Below are positions 15,788 to 24,745 of a stretch of DNA of 64,000 nt, piece by piece; within the stretch, counting starts at the first letter, position 1, and each line of letters starts with the position of its first letter. Location of the stretch: positions 162,687-226,686 of the forward strand of contig JBASDX010000003.1 of NCBI GenBank assembly GCA_049652385.1, given 5' to 3'. The position numbers and the translations under genes were made by a program. Below the pieces are notes generated by a model. The model did not search any database and had not been told where the DNA came from. It was given only the letters and a program-made list of their open reading frames with translations. Source of the DNA: DMER64 sp049652385 (GTDB lineage Bacteria; Bacteroidota; Bacteroidia; Bacteroidales; UBA932).

Positions 15788-18286
15788 ATGAAATACGTAA
15801 TCATTGGTGGCGTGGCAGGAGGAGCCACCACAGCAGCCAGAATCAGGCGCAACGATGAAAAGGCAGAGATTGTTATGTTCGAAAAAGGGAAATACATCTC
15901 TTATGCCAATTGCGGACTACCCTATTACATAGGCGACGTTATCAAAGACAGGGAGAATTTGTTTGTCCAAACCCCGGAAAGCTTTGGTACCCGTTTTAAC
16001 ATGGACGTCCGTGTACAATCGGAAGTAATTTCCATCAACCCCAAAGAACATACGGTGGTTGTGAGAAAAGCCGATGGAGAAGCATACACGGAAAGTTATG
16101 ACAAGCTTCTACTTTCTCCGGGAGCTGCCCCTGTGGTACCGCCGCTGCCCGGTATTGATTCGGAAGGTATTTTTAGTCTGAGAAACGTGGACGATACAGA
16201 CAGGATCAAAGCCTATGTAAAGTCACATCCCATACGCAGAGCCGTTGTGGTAGGTGCCGGTTTCATCGGGCTGGAAATGGCAGAAAACCTGCATGCCCTT
16301 GGTGCCAAAGTTGCCATTGTAGAGATGGCCGATCAGGTCATGGCTCCCATAGACTTTTCCATGGCCGGGTTGGTACACCAACATCTGTATCAAAAGAACA
16401 TTGCGCTGTACCTGAATAATGCCGTCAAAGGCTTTGTTCCCATTCAGGGACCGGATCCTGCCATAAAAGTAGCATTGAGCGACGGGAGTACCCTGGAAGC
16501 CGATATTGTCATCTTATCCATTGGAGTCAGGGCAGATACAACGTTAGCCAAAGGAGCGGGATTGCAAATAGGACAAAGAGGCGGAATCTTTGTCAATGAA
16601 TTCCTGGAAACTTCAGAGAAAGATATCTATGCCGTCGGAGACGCCATTGAATATCCCCACCCCATTACCGGGGAGAGCTGGTTAAATTTCCTGGCAGGTC
16701 CGGCCAACAGACAAGGACGCATAGCCGCAGACAATATGGTGTTTGGCAATAAAATCAAGTACGAAGGCGCCATAGGTACTTCCATTGCCAAAGTATTTGA
16801 TATGACGGTAGCAGCTACCGGCTTGTCCGGCAAAAAGCTTAAGCAACTGGGAATGCCCTACCTGACTACAACCATTCATTCCAACTCCCACGCAGATTAT
16901 TATCCTATGGCTTTGCCCATCAGTATCAAAATCACTTTCCACCCAACAACCGGACAACTGTACGGAGGACAAATCGTGGGGTATGACGGAGCAGATAAAA
17001 GAATAGATACCATTGCCCGTATCGTAAAAAGCCAGGGTACCATATACGATCTGATGACCCTGGAGCATGCCTACGCTCCGCCTTTCTCTTCTGCCAAAGA
17101 CCCGGTTGCCATAGCCGGTTATGTGGCTTCCAATATCATCACCGGTAAAATGAAACCGGTCTACTGGAGGAAAATGCAAAAAAGAAATCCGGAAGACGTC
17201 TTCTTACTGGACGTACGTATTCCGGAGGAACACATGATTGGTACGCTTGAAGGGGCCGTAAATATTCCGCTGGATGAACTGAGGGACAGGCTGGACGAGG
17301 TTCCCAAAGACAAACCCATCTATGTATTTTGTGCAGTAGGTGTTCGTGGTTATCTTGCTGCCAACATCTTATCTCAAAACGGTTACACAGAAGTGTACAA
17401 CCTGAGCGGCGGCTATAAAACATACGAAGCCGCTGCCGAATCTGAAATGGCTTCCGTACCCCTGCAGCCGGCGTTTTCCGTAGCTTATAAAGATACGGGA
17501 GAACCGGTCGTACAAGCAGAGTCTGTCAGAGCCGTAAGCCCGGCCAGCATACAAGTGAACACCATTACCGTAAACGCTGTGGGTATGCAGTGTCCAGGAC
17601 CTATTTTGAAAATCAAACAAAACATTGACGCCATCAAACCGGGTGAAAGAGTAGAAATACACGCTTCGGACCCGGGTTTTGAAAGAGACGTACAGGCCTG
17701 GTGCCGCACTACGGGCCATGAATTGATTGAACAAACAAACGAAAAAGGAATATACAGAGCCGTGGTAGAAAAGAAAGCCGATAATAAAACAACTGCTCCT
17801 GAAATGGTTTCAGGTAATAAAGGAAAAACACTCATCATGTTCAGTGACGACCTGGACAAAGCCTTGGCCACCTTTGTGTTGGCCAACGGTGCCGCCGCTA
17901 CCGGAGAGAAAGTCAGTATCTTCTTTACTTTCTGGGGATTGAATGTTATTAAAAAAGTAAAAAAACCACAAGTTTCAAAGGATCTCTTTGGGAAAATGTT
18001 CGGAATGATGTTACCTTCGCATAGCGGTTCTTTGAAACTATCCAAAATGAACATGTTTGGAGCCGGAAGCCGCATGATGCGTCATATTATGAAAATACGG
18101 GGTATCGACTCCCTGGAAGACCTCCGGCAACAAGCGTTGGATAACGGTGTGGAATTTATCGCCTGTCAAATGTCTATGGACGTTATGGGCGTGAAAAGAG
18201 AAGAACTGCTGGATCAGGTCACCATTGGTGGTGTAGCTACCTATATGAGCCGTGCCGTGGAAGCAGATGTCAATCTGTTCATTTAA
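15788..18286 (+). CDS. CoA-disulfide reductase / rhodanese / TusA / DsrE fusion
   Basis: 832 residues in four modules. Residues 1-450 are a FAD/NAD(P)-dependent disulfide reductase of the CoADR/NADH-oxidase type, with GGVAGG near residue 7 and the redox Cys42 in SYANCGLPYYIGD. Residues about 460-560 are a rhodanese domain with catalytic Cys515 in VFCAVGVRGY. Residues about 590-665 are a TusA-like sulfur carrier with Cys602 in MQCPGP. Residues about 680-832 are a DsrE/DsrF-like domain (IMFSDDLDKALATFVLANGA). All predicted sulfur-relay cysteines are present. The protein probably moves persulfide sulfur between CoA/thiols and acceptor proteins in the cytoplasm. A MarR gene follows at 18305 and may regulate it. 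Confidence 0.9.
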   Translation: MKYVIIGGVAGGATTAARIRRNDEKAEIVMFEKGKYISYANCGLPYYIGDVIKDRENLFVQTPESFGTRFNMDVRVQSEVISINPKEHTVVVRKADGEAYTESYDKLLLSPGAAPVVPPLPGIDSEGIFSLRNVDDTDRIKAYVKSHPIRRAVVVGAGFIGLEMAENLHALGAKVAIVEMADQVMAPIDFSMAGLVHQHLYQKNIALYLNNAVKGFVPIQGPDPAIKVALSDGSTLEADIVILSIGVRADTTLAKGAGLQIGQRGGIFVNEFLETSEKDIYAVGDAIEYPHPITGESWLNFLAGPANRQGRIAADNMVFGNKIKYEGAIGTSIAKVFDMTVAATGLSGKKLKQLGMPYLTTTIHSNSHADYYPMALPISIKITFHPTTGQLYGGQIVGYDGADKRIDTIARIVKSQGTIYDLMTLEHAYAPPFSSAKDPVAIAGYVASNIITGKMKPVYWRKMQKRNPEDVFLLDVRIPEEHMIGTLEGAVNIPLDELRDRLDEVPKDKPIYVFCAVGVRGYLAANILSQNGYTEVYNLSGGYKTYEAAAESEMASVPLQPAFSVAYKDTGEPVVQAESVRAVSPASIQVNTITVNAVGMQCPGPILKIKQNIDAIKPGERVEIHASDPGFERDVQAWCRTTGHELIEQTNEKGIYRAVVEKKADNKTTAPEMVSGNKGKTLIMFSDDLDKALATFVLANGAAATGEKVSIFFTFWGLNVIKKVKKPQVSKDLFGKMFGMMLPSHSGSLKLSKMNMFGAGSRMMRHIMKIRGIDSLEDLRQQALDNGVEFIACQMSMDVMGVKREELLDQVTIGGVATYMSRAVEADVNLFI

Positions 18287-18304
18287 TCAACAAAAACGTG
18301 AAGC

Positions 18305-18661
18305 ATGAACCATTCCATTTGCCTCATGAAAGATGTGCTGAAGGCTTTCAACGATTTTGAAAAAGACCTTCTGCAGCTGCATGCTCTTTCCCTGAATGAA
18401 GCTATGGTACTGTGTTTATTGGGAGATCATGCCGGGAGTGCGCTTTCTGCTTCTGAAATTGCCGAAAAAACAGGTTTTTCGGCTTCCCATACGTCTAAAG
18501 TGCTGCGATCGGCAGAATCCCATAAGTGGATAAGCCGGTCGCTTTGCACCAAAGACCGTAGAAAGATGCACTTTGAACTTACGGAAGAAGGGAAAAAAAA
18601 GCTGCAGCGATTAAAAACGGCGCCCATTGAACTACCTGCATTGTTTAGCGTATTGCTTTAA
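18305..18661 (+). CDS. MarR-family transcriptional regulator
   Basis: 118-residue winged-helix protein. The recognition region ASEIAEKTGFSASHTSKVLRSAESHKWISR and the wing KDRRKMHFELTEEGKKKL fit the MarR family; the dimerisation helices are short, so it is at the small end of the family. It begins 18 bp after the sulfur-relay fusion gene and 10 bp before the first lipase gene, suggesting one transcript. By position it may sense a thiol, sulfur species or lipid and control this cluster; the ligand is not predictable. Confidence 0.8.
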   Translation: MNHSICLMKDVLKAFNDFEKDLLQLHALSLNEAMVLCLLGDHAGSALSASEIAEKTGFSASHTSKVLRSAESHKWISRSLCTKDRRKMHFELTEEGKKKLQRLKTAPIELPALFSVLL

Positions 18662-18671
18662 ATAGAATTGT

Positions 18672-19889
18672 ATGGTAAAAAAAACAGTTTTTATTCTTCT
18701 GTTGCTTAGCCTCTTTACTCTCTTTCTTGCATGCGATAAAATTATGGAATCGCCTGCAGATTCAGAAATCAAGGAATTTGTACATTTCAGAGAAGTACTG
18801 AAAGACAGTCTGTTTACTCTTTCTCAGCTAAAAGGATCTCTGTTGAGTATCTATCCCCATATGGAAAGCAACACAGAGCTTTTTAATATGATTAACATAC
18901 TAGATACTACACGTGCTGTAAGAAGTACTGCGATATCCTATATGACAAAAGATCCCAAAGGCAACGATATTATTGCTTCCGGGCTCATTATCAGACCTGT
19001 TAATCAAAAATCAAAAGGAGTACTGCATTTTTTCCCGTCTGCTAAAGTAGATAAATTCACCGTTGGCAGTGAAATGATGCTCACTTTTGAAGGGGTCATA
19101 GCTTTTTTCGGATACACAGTCGTAATCCCCGACTTGATTGGATATGGGATAAGTGATGATACAGAGTATCCTTTTCTGTTTGCAGATAATACAGGACAAG
19201 TTGCCTACGACCTGCATCTGGCCGCTGCTGAATATTTTCAATCCATAGGGCTCCCTTTTTCCCGCAAACTGACCATTGGGGGCTATTCCATGGGCGGAAT
19301 GGGTGTGGTCGCTTTACACAAACATATTGAAACAAAGGCAAAAGACGGATTCCGGGTGCTGCACTCCTATCCGGGAGGAGGAGTATATGATTTGGGAAAA
19401 GCTCTGGACTATTATAAAGAACAGAAGTACTGCGAATTCCTTTTTTTACCTTATATGTATATATCTGTCGACCATTGGTATGACTTGAAACTTGATTTCA
19501 ATAAGGTTTTTATCGACCCCCTGTTGACACACAAAGAAGATTGGTTATCACGTAATTACAAAGGAGAAGACCTGTGGAAAATGCTAAAGGCTGACATGAC
19601 CTGGTACATGCATCCTGATTTCTTTTCTTCGGAGGGTAACGAATATGTAAACAAAGCAGATTCATGCATTAGGCTGCACTCTGTTCTGGAAGGATGGCAT
19701 CCCCGTGCCCGTATGACCATCATTCATTCCGTCAAGGATGTAGTGGCTCCTTTCTTCATTGCCGAAAATATGTACCAAAATTTCCGTAAAAAAGGAAGCC
19801 CTGTTACTTTGATTACCAGTGAAAAACCTCATTTTAGTTACGGAATCGAGTATTACGCCTCGTTACTTTTCTATTTAGGTATTAAATAA
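18672..19889 (+). CDS. Alpha/beta-hydrolase (lipase-like) lipoprotein, copy 1
   Basis: 405 residues with a signal ending FLAC, giving a probable lipoprotein. The nucleophile elbow GYSMGGMG (GxSxG) is near residue 203. A candidate acid Asp in HSVKDVVAPF and His in SEKPHFSYG near the C-terminus complete the triad. The layout resembles secretory lipase-type esterases; the natural ester is unknown. It is followed 24 bp later by a clear paralogue, with long near-identical DNA in the first 150 bp, indicating tandem duplication. It is probably transcribed from upstream, with the MarR gene. Confidence 0.8.
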   Translation: MVKKTVFILLLLSLFTLFLACDKIMESPADSEIKEFVHFREVLKDSLFTLSQLKGSLLSIYPHMESNTELFNMINILDTTRAVRSTAISYMTKDPKGNDIIASGLIIRPVNQKSKGVLHFFPSAKVDKFTVGSEMMLTFEGVIAFFGYTVVIPDLIGYGISDDTEYPFLFADNTGQVAYDLHLAAAEYFQSIGLPFSRKLTIGGYSMGGMGVVALHKHIETKAKDGFRVLHSYPGGGVYDLGKALDYYKEQKYCEFLFLPYMYISVDHWYDLKLDFNKVFIDPLLTHKEDWLSRNYKGEDLWKMLKADMTWYMHPDFFSSEGNEYVNKADSCIRLHSVLEGWHPRARMTIIHSVKDVVAPFFIAENMYQNFRKKGSPVTLITSEKPHFSYGIEYYASLLFYLGIK

Positions 19890-19913
19890 AATTACAAGAA
19901 TCTCTTTGGGAAA

Positions 19914-21137
19914 ATGTTTGGAATCCGGAATTTTTTTATTCTTCTGTTGCTTAGCTTCCTTACTATCTTTTCTGCCTGCAATAAAATTATGGAATCGCCT
20001 GCAGATTCAGACGTGAAGGAATACAAACATTTCAGAGAAGTACTGAAAGACAGCCTGTTTACTCTCTCACAGATAAAAGAGGCATTGTTAGCCATCTACC
20101 CGGAAGAAGTGGAGAAAAATCCCAGCATGTTTAAAATAATTGACCTTTTAGATACCACGCGCACTGTCAGAAGTACGGCTATTACCTACTTGACAAAAGA
20201 TCCCAAAGGCAATGAGGTTCTTGCTTCGGGACTGGTTGTCACACCTGTTGGCCGACGCATCAAAGGTGTTTTGCATTTTTTCCCGGCTGCAAAAGTCAAT
20301 AAAGCCATTGTTGGTACCAAATTGATGCTCTCATTTGAAGGCATACTGGGATTTTTTGGTTATACGGTTATTATACCTGATTTATTAGGGTACGGCGTAA
20401 GCGAAGACAAAGAATACCCTTTTCTTTTTCCTGAGAATACCGGCCAGGTGGCTTATGACATGCATCTGGCCGCCGGTGAATATTTTCACTCTTTGGGACA
20501 ATCTTTTTCCCGTGAAGTGATTATCGCAGGATATTCTATGGGCGGAATGGGTGTGGTAGCTTTGCACAAACATATAGAAACAAAAGGGAAAGAGGGTTTT
20601 GTTGTAAAACATTCGTATCCGGGTGGTGGAATTTACGATTTACACAAAACCTTACATTTCTACAGAAATGAAAAAAGTTGCAACCATCCTTTCATGCCTT
20701 ATATGTTTGTGGCTTTGGATTATTGGTATGATTTGGATTTGGATTACAGTCAGATTTTCAAAGAACCTTTGCTTTCCAATATGAAAGATTGGTTGTCACG
20801 GAAATACCCAGTACAGGAAGTGGCAAAATTTCTGGGGTCAGACATAACCAAATATATGCATGACGATTTTTTTACTTCAGAGGGTAATGAATCCCTGAAT
20901 AATGCTTTAGCATCTATAAAAGGAAATTCTGTATTTGCCGGATGGAATCCACATCACCCAATGACAATCATTCATTCATTGAACGACCAGGTAGCACCCT
21001 TTCCTATTGCCCAAGAAATGTATCGTGCATTTTATAAAAAAGGCAGCCCGGTCACTCTGTTGACAAGCAAAGAAGACCATTTTGGATACGGCATTGAGTA
21101 TTTTGGTTCTTTGCTTATCTATTTGACTGTAAAATAA
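19914..21137 (+). CDS. Alpha/beta-hydrolase (lipase-like) lipoprotein, copy 2
   Basis: 407 residues, paralogue of the preceding gene with the same signal type (IFSAC), the same nucleophile elbow GYSMGGMG, acid region HSLNDQVAPF and histidine region SKEDHFGYG. The two proteins align end to end. The sections facing the middle of the chain (for example around FYRNEKSCNHPFMPYM) differ more than the catalytic core, which may reflect different substrate preferences. A strong bidirectional terminator follows at 21141. Confidence 0.8.
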   Translation: MFGIRNFFILLLLSFLTIFSACNKIMESPADSDVKEYKHFREVLKDSLFTLSQIKEALLAIYPEEVEKNPSMFKIIDLLDTTRTVRSTAITYLTKDPKGNEVLASGLVVTPVGRRIKGVLHFFPAAKVNKAIVGTKLMLSFEGILGFFGYTVIIPDLLGYGVSEDKEYPFLFPENTGQVAYDMHLAAGEYFHSLGQSFSREVIIAGYSMGGMGVVALHKHIETKGKEGFVVKHSYPGGGIYDLHKTLHFYRNEKSCNHPFMPYMFVALDYWYDLDLDYSQIFKEPLLSNMKDWLSRKYPVQEVAKFLGSDITKYMHDDFFTSEGNESLNNALASIKGNSVFAGWNPHHPMTIIHSLNDQVAPFPIAQEMYRAFYKKGSPVTLLTSKEDHFGYGIEYFGSLLIYLTVK

Positions 21138-21140
21138 AAA

Positions 21141-21175
21141 AATCGGCTGAATTCTGTTCATTCAGCCGATTCTTT
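21141..21175. terminator. Bidirectional rho-independent terminator
   Basis: Perfect 12-bp inverted repeat AATCGGCTGAAT (21141-21152) / ATTCAGCCGATT (21160-21171) with a 7-nt loop, A-run before and T-run after. It separates the convergent lipase and small heat-shock genes. Confidence 0.9.
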
Positions 21176-21196
21176 TACTGTACTTTCCTCATACAA

Positions 21197-21634
21197 CTAC
21201 TTAATGTTGATTGTATACTCTTTGGGTACTTCCTGAGTCTCCAGATCCTTAGGAATGGTAATGTTCAATACTCCGTTTTTCATAGTCGCTTCAATTTTTT
21301 CTTTCAAGATATCTTCCGGCAGCAAGAAAGCTTGCTCGTAGTGTGAATAGGAAAATTCACGCCTTAAGTACTTGCCGTCTTTGCTTTCTTCTGAAGCATC
21401 TGCTTTCTTTTCCAGACAAATGATTAAGCGACCTTCCTGATCCAGGCGAATGCAAAAATCTTCTTTTGTCATGCCCGGAGCAGCTACTTCAACTGTGTAA
21501 TTGTCTTGGTTTTCAATAACATTTATGGCAGGAGTCGTGCTTCCTGCAACTCTTCTGTAGCCTTCGTTTTCAAAAATCTCGTTGAATAAGGAAGGCCACC
21601 AATTGGGTGATCTTCTAATTATCGGTAACATCAT
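21197..21634 (-). CDS. Small heat-shock protein (Hsp20 family)
   Basis: 145-residue alpha-crystallin-type chaperone. The central beta-sandwich (NYTVEVAAPGMTKEDFCI to NGVLNITIPK) and the C-terminal IxI-type motif (YTINIK) needed for oligomer assembly are present. Such proteins hold unfolding proteins for ClpB/DnaK. Unusually for this genome, the gene has a strong Shine-Dalgarno AGGAGG (21645-21640) 5 nt from the ATG at 21634, implying high translation. An imperfect 10-bp inverted repeat at 21662-21685 lies in its promoter region. Confidence 0.93.
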   Translation of the reverse strand: MMLPIIRRSPNWWPSLFNEIFENEGYRRVAGSTTPAINVIENQDNYTVEVAAPGMTKEDFCIRLDQEGRLIICLEKKADASEESKDGKYLRREFSYSHYEQAFLLPEDILKEKIEATMKNGVLNITIPKDLETQEVPKEYTINIK

Positions 21635-21639
21635 GGTAT

Positions 21640-21645
21640 CCTCCT
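21640..21645 (-). promoter_or_regulatory. Strong Shine-Dalgarno of hsp20
   Basis: The minus strand reads AGGAGG with 5-nt spacing to the ATG. Most other genes in this window lack such a site, so it stands out and fixes the start codon. Confidence 0.8.
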
Positions 21646-21661
21646 AAAATTTAATGGTTAA

Positions 21662-21685
21662 ACTACTTACTTTTCAGTTAGTAGT
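21662..21685. promoter_or_regulatory. Inverted repeat upstream of hsp20
   Basis: ACTACTTACT-TTTC-AGTTAGTAGT, 10-bp arms with one mismatch, 27 bp upstream of the hsp20 start. It could be an operator for heat-shock control or a 5'-UTR hairpin; no regulator is identified. Confidence 0.4.
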
Positions 21686-21740
21686 ATTGCAAAAAGAATA
21701 CCTTCTGAAAAAACACCCTTTTATAGGGTCAGATTGGCAG

Positions 21741-22130
21741 TTATTCAGCCATTTTGGCAATAATCTCCAATTCTACAACAGCACCTTTTACAGGTAACGC
21801 CGATACTTCAAAAACGGCTCTTGCCGGGAACGGTTCTTTGAAATATTTGGCATAAATGCTGTTAAAAAGCGGAAAATCAGCCATGTCAGTCAGGAATCCA
21901 GTACATTTAATTACGTTGTCAAAAGTACATCCCGCTGCTTGCAATATGTATCCGGCATTCTTGAAAACCTGTTCAATCTCTTCTTCTTTGGAGGTGTTTA
22001 CTAATTTTCCTGTCTTGGCATCTATGCCCAATTGACCCGATATGTACAAAAATCCGCCACAAGAAACGGCTTGTGAATAGGGCCCCAGAGCGGGAGGCGC
22101 CAAAGGAGTGTGTATGGCTGTTTTTTTCAT
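21741..22130 (-). CDS. ridA: RidA/YjgF enamine/imine deaminase
   Basis: 129 residues, standard RidA length. The family motifs GPYSQAV near residue 16, LYISGQLGID, and the C-terminal PARAVFEVSALPVKGAVVELEIIA are present, with the arginine that binds the substrate carboxylate in PARA. RidA hydrolyses reactive 2-aminoacrylate and related imines made by PLP enzymes. It lies 18 bp downstream of a C1B peptidase gene on the same strand and is probably the last gene of a SIMPL-peptidase-ridA transcript. Confidence 0.93.
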   Translation of the reverse strand: MKKTAIHTPLAPPALGPYSQAVSCGGFLYISGQLGIDAKTGKLVNTSKEEEIEQVFKNAGYILQAAGCTFDNVIKCTGFLTDMADFPLFNSIYAKYFKEPFPARAVFEVSALPVKGAVVELEIIAKMAE

Positions 22131-22148
22131 AATGCGATGATTAACATA

Positions 22149-23525
22149 TTAAAACATATAATCCCATACAGGCAGCAACACCGGCTTAGAGGACAGTGCT
22201 TTTATTGCCTGAGGGCTCAGGTATTTCTTGTGGATGACAAAACGGAACATGTACTCGTCAAACCATTGGTCCGTAAAAGTCAGATATCCCTTGTTCCCGG
22301 AAGATGCACCCCAGCTGTTTTCAAACTCCCATTTGACGGGTATATCGTTTTCATCGGTATCGCACCCCATCAATAGCATGGCGTGAGACGATCCGCTTTG
22401 TCTTGTGAGAATACGTGCTTTTTTATCCATAGTAAGCGAAATGCCCAACAGCGATTGGTAATCGTAATTGTTCATATCCAATATGCCGGCCTGGCGGTCC
22501 ATTTGCTTGCCCACGTCGCACGAGGCATACATAGGTTCGTTATCTTTGATGGAAGCCAAAGCCGCCTTTTTAATCTGGTCATTGGGCAAATTCAGGTACA
22601 CCCAGTTGATGCCTTCCAGGGTATTCCTGTAATTCTTAATTTCATACACCTTGTAATATTCCCGTGTAGGATCGTTCATAATCATGATGTAGTCAGCAGG
22701 TGTATAATCGCTCTTAACCAGGTTCCTGTAAAATTCCATAGGCGTAGTTTGCAAAGTGACAACCTCTCCCTGCCTGTTTTTATACCTGTAGGTAAAAGAA
22801 GCAGGAGGATCTCCCAGACACAGCGACAATACACGATAAACGTCCTGCAACACGGTTTTTTTCTCTTCCCTGAGTCCTTTTTCACGTATTCCTTTCGCTG
22901 CCATTTCCCGGATGGCATAGCCACCGGTACGCAGCCGTTCGTTCAAAACAGAAACCAATTGACGCGTGTTTTTGGAATGTTCGCTTTCCGGCATCGCCTC
23001 TTCCGGTACCACTCCATATTTTTCTGCCAGGTTGTAGAACAAGTTCCAGACACCTCCGTCGGCTACAGGAGAAGAAAAGAAGAACGTAACTTCTCTGTCG
23101 TCCATATCTCTGTCGGACGTCGCTATGACGTTCTCTAAAAACAAATTGGATTTTTCCAGTAAATCCCAGAAATAAAGATAGTTATGTGAAAAAGCAAACG
23201 ATTCTGTCTGCAGGAGTTCCCGGACATCGGGGCGCAACACGTTTAAAGAAGTAAACATCCAGCACCTGCCGGAACTGTACTGATTGGTAATGCCTTTTAC
23301 ATTCACACGATACTTAAAATAATGATCTGTCTTTCCTTCCGCTTCACGGTTTTTGGCCAGTTTAGCCAGATTGGCTTCTCCTGTAAGGATGTTTTGAAGT
23401 GCAACGGTATGTGGGTCTTTCTCAAAACCGCTGCGCAACTGTTCCAGTAAATGGTTGTCAATCGTTTGTGCCCTGGCAAACGAAGAGGCACATAGGAGCA
23501 AAAAAATAAAGAACGTCTTTTTCAT
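22149..23525 (-). CDS. Exported C1B cysteine aminopeptidase (PepC/bleomycin hydrolase-like)
   Basis: 458 residues from the ATG at 23525, beginning with a signal peptide ending FARAQ. Papain-type catalytic residues are visible: Gln82 and Cys88 in NQYSSGRCWMF, His in SGSSHAMLLMG and Asn in WEFENSWG. Classic PepC/bleomycin hydrolases are cytoplasmic; this one is exported, as in many oral and gut Bacteroidetes. It likely trims imported or periplasmic peptides. The gene follows the SIMPL protein gene after 4 bp. Two shorter relatives are at 41518 and 42719. Confidence 0.9.
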   Translation of the reverse strand: MKKTFFIFLLLCASSFARAQTIDNHLLEQLRSGFEKDPHTVALQNILTGEANLAKLAKNREAEGKTDHYFKYRVNVKGITNQYSSGRCWMFTSLNVLRPDVRELLQTESFAFSHNYLYFWDLLEKSNLFLENVIATSDRDMDDREVTFFFSSPVADGGVWNLFYNLAEKYGVVPEEAMPESEHSKNTRQLVSVLNERLRTGGYAIREMAAKGIREKGLREEKKTVLQDVYRVLSLCLGDPPASFTYRYKNRQGEVVTLQTTPMEFYRNLVKSDYTPADYIMIMNDPTREYYKVYEIKNYRNTLEGINWVYLNLPNDQIKKAALASIKDNEPMYASCDVGKQMDRQAGILDMNNYDYQSLLGISLTMDKKARILTRQSGSSHAMLLMGCDTDENDIPVKWEFENSWGASSGNKGYLTFTDQWFDEYMFRFVIHKKYLSPQAIKALSSKPVLLPVWDYMF

Positions 23526-23529
23526 ACAA

Positions 23530-24231
23530 TCAGTCATTCAAATAATAGTTTATTGTAGTAACCACCCTGACTCTTTTAATGTGGGGTGTGTTTTCATCCC
23601 TGTTGGTAATGGAAAATTGTCCCTGGGAAGCGTTTTTTATTTTACCCAATTTACTTTCTGAATCCTGGGCAAATTTTTCTGCAGCTGCACGTGCATTCTT
23701 CGTGGCCTCTTCAATCATCTTAGGTTTAATCTCATTCAGGCCCGTGAAAGAATAAACCGTCTGGTACATATAATCTCCGCCGACAATGGCAATCCCCTGC
23801 TTCAGGAGTTCTCCCTGATCGCTTATCAGTTTTCTGACCAAATCTACCTTGGAAGAACTAACCGTAACGACCGATGTGACGTTGTAACGGTACGCAACCT
23901 GCGAAGAAGTATAGCGCTCTGCACTCATGTCTATGATTTCCGGAGCGTTGATGCTGATTTCTTCCGGGTCAATACCATTGGCCACCAGATAGGTGGTCAA
24001 CGTTGCATTGTTTCGACGTATTTTTTCATACAGCTCTTGAAGGTTGTTCCCTATCTCTTTATATACCAAAGGCCAGGTTACTTTGTCCGCAGGCACCTCA
24101 ACCTCCGACAAACCTTTCACGTTAACGACTCTTTCCCTGCCGGAGAAACCGGCAAGTCCTTGTTTGAGCAAAAATCCCATCACTACCAAAGCTATGGCAA
24201 TGATGAGGGCTTCTATACGTTGTGTTTTCAT
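23530..24231 (-). CDS. SIMPL-domain (DUF541) protein
   Basis: 233 residues with one N-terminal hydrophobic segment (ALIIAIALVVMGFLL), probably a signal anchor. The rest is a SIMPL/DUF541 domain (VVNVKGLSEVEVPADKVTWPLVY, YRYNVTSVVTVSSSKVDLV, TKNARAAAEKFAQDS), a periplasmic fold of the BP26/YggE type whose biochemical role is unclear. The ATG at 24231 (MKTQRIEAL) is preferred, because a -7 box TAAATTTG ends 6 nt upstream on this strand; the longer frame runs through the promoter. First gene of a three-gene transcript. Confidence 0.85.
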   Translation of the reverse strand: MKTQRIEALIIAIALVVMGFLLKQGLAGFSGRERVVNVKGLSEVEVPADKVTWPLVYKEIGNNLQELYEKIRRNNATLTTYLVANGIDPEEISINAPEIIDMSAERYTSSQVAYRYNVTSVVTVSSSKVDLVRKLISDQGELLKQGIAIVGGDYMYQTVYSFTGLNEIKPKMIEEATKNARAAAEKFAQDSESKLGKIKNASQGQFSITNRDENTPHIKRVRVVTTINYYLND

Positions 24232-24237
24232 AATGAG

Positions 24238-24245
24238 CAAATTTA
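24238..24245 (-). promoter_or_regulatory. TAnnTTTG -7 box, SIMPL operon
   Basis: The minus strand reads TAAATTTG, only 6 nt from the ATG at 24231, consistent with a leaderless transcript. It is divergent from the rpiB box. Confidence 0.5.
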
Positions 24246-24257
24246 CAATTTTTATTA

Positions 24258-24265
24258 TAGTTTTG
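24258..24265 (+). promoter_or_regulatory. TAnnTTTG -7 box, rpiB
   Basis: The plus strand reads TAGTTTTG, 18 nt upstream of the rpiB ATG. Confidence 0.55.
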
Positions 24266-24283
24266 TAGCACAAACAGACGATT

Positions 24284-24745
24284 ATGGAAACAATTGCCAT
24301 AGGTTGCGATCACGCCGCTTATACGTTAAAAGAAAACATCAAGGAATATTTGAAAGACCTGGGATATGAGGTATTGGACTTGGGCGCTCATAGTGAGGAA
24401 CGGGTAGATTATCCGGACTACGGCATAGCTGTAGGAGAAGCCGTTGCTGCAGGAAAATGCCAAAGGGGTATCGCTATCTGCGGCACGGGCATTGGCATAT
24501 CCATCAGTGCCAATAAGGTCAAAGGAATACGTGCCGCCGTTTGCAGCGAACCCGTTTCTGCACGTTTGGCCAAAGAACACAATAATGCCAATATATTGGC
24601 TTTCGGTGCCAGAATCGTAGCTCCCGAATACGCCAGAGAAATTGTAAAATCCTGGATGGACGCTACTTTTGAAGAAGGTAGGCATAGGAAGAGGATAGAC
24701 AAAATAGCCGCCTATGAAAGAAAAACGGACCATAGCCTGTTATGA
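24284..24745 (+). CDS. rpiB: Ribose-5-phosphate isomerase B
   Basis: 153 residues. Motifs GCDHAAYTLKE at the N-terminus (His10) and the active-site CGTGIG with Cys66 are intact, as is KEHNNANILAFGAR. The enzyme interconverts ribose-5-phosphate and ribulose-5-phosphate in the non-oxidative pentose phosphate pathway. It has its own promoter, and its 3' end overlaps the acyl-ACP thioesterase gene by 32 bp, so the two are translated from the same message. Confidence 0.95.
   Translation: METIAIGCDHAAYTLKENIKEYLKDLGYEVLDLGAHSEERVDYPDYGIAVGEAVAAGKCQRGIAICGTGIGISISANKVKGIRAAVCSEPVSARLAKEHNNANILAFGARIVAPEYAREIVKSWMDATFEEGRHRKRIDKIAAYERKTDHSLL

Noticed and set aside
22383..23138. 251-codon plus-strand frame
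   Set aside because: Antisense to the C1B peptidase gene, with no promoter box and no recognisable protein features.
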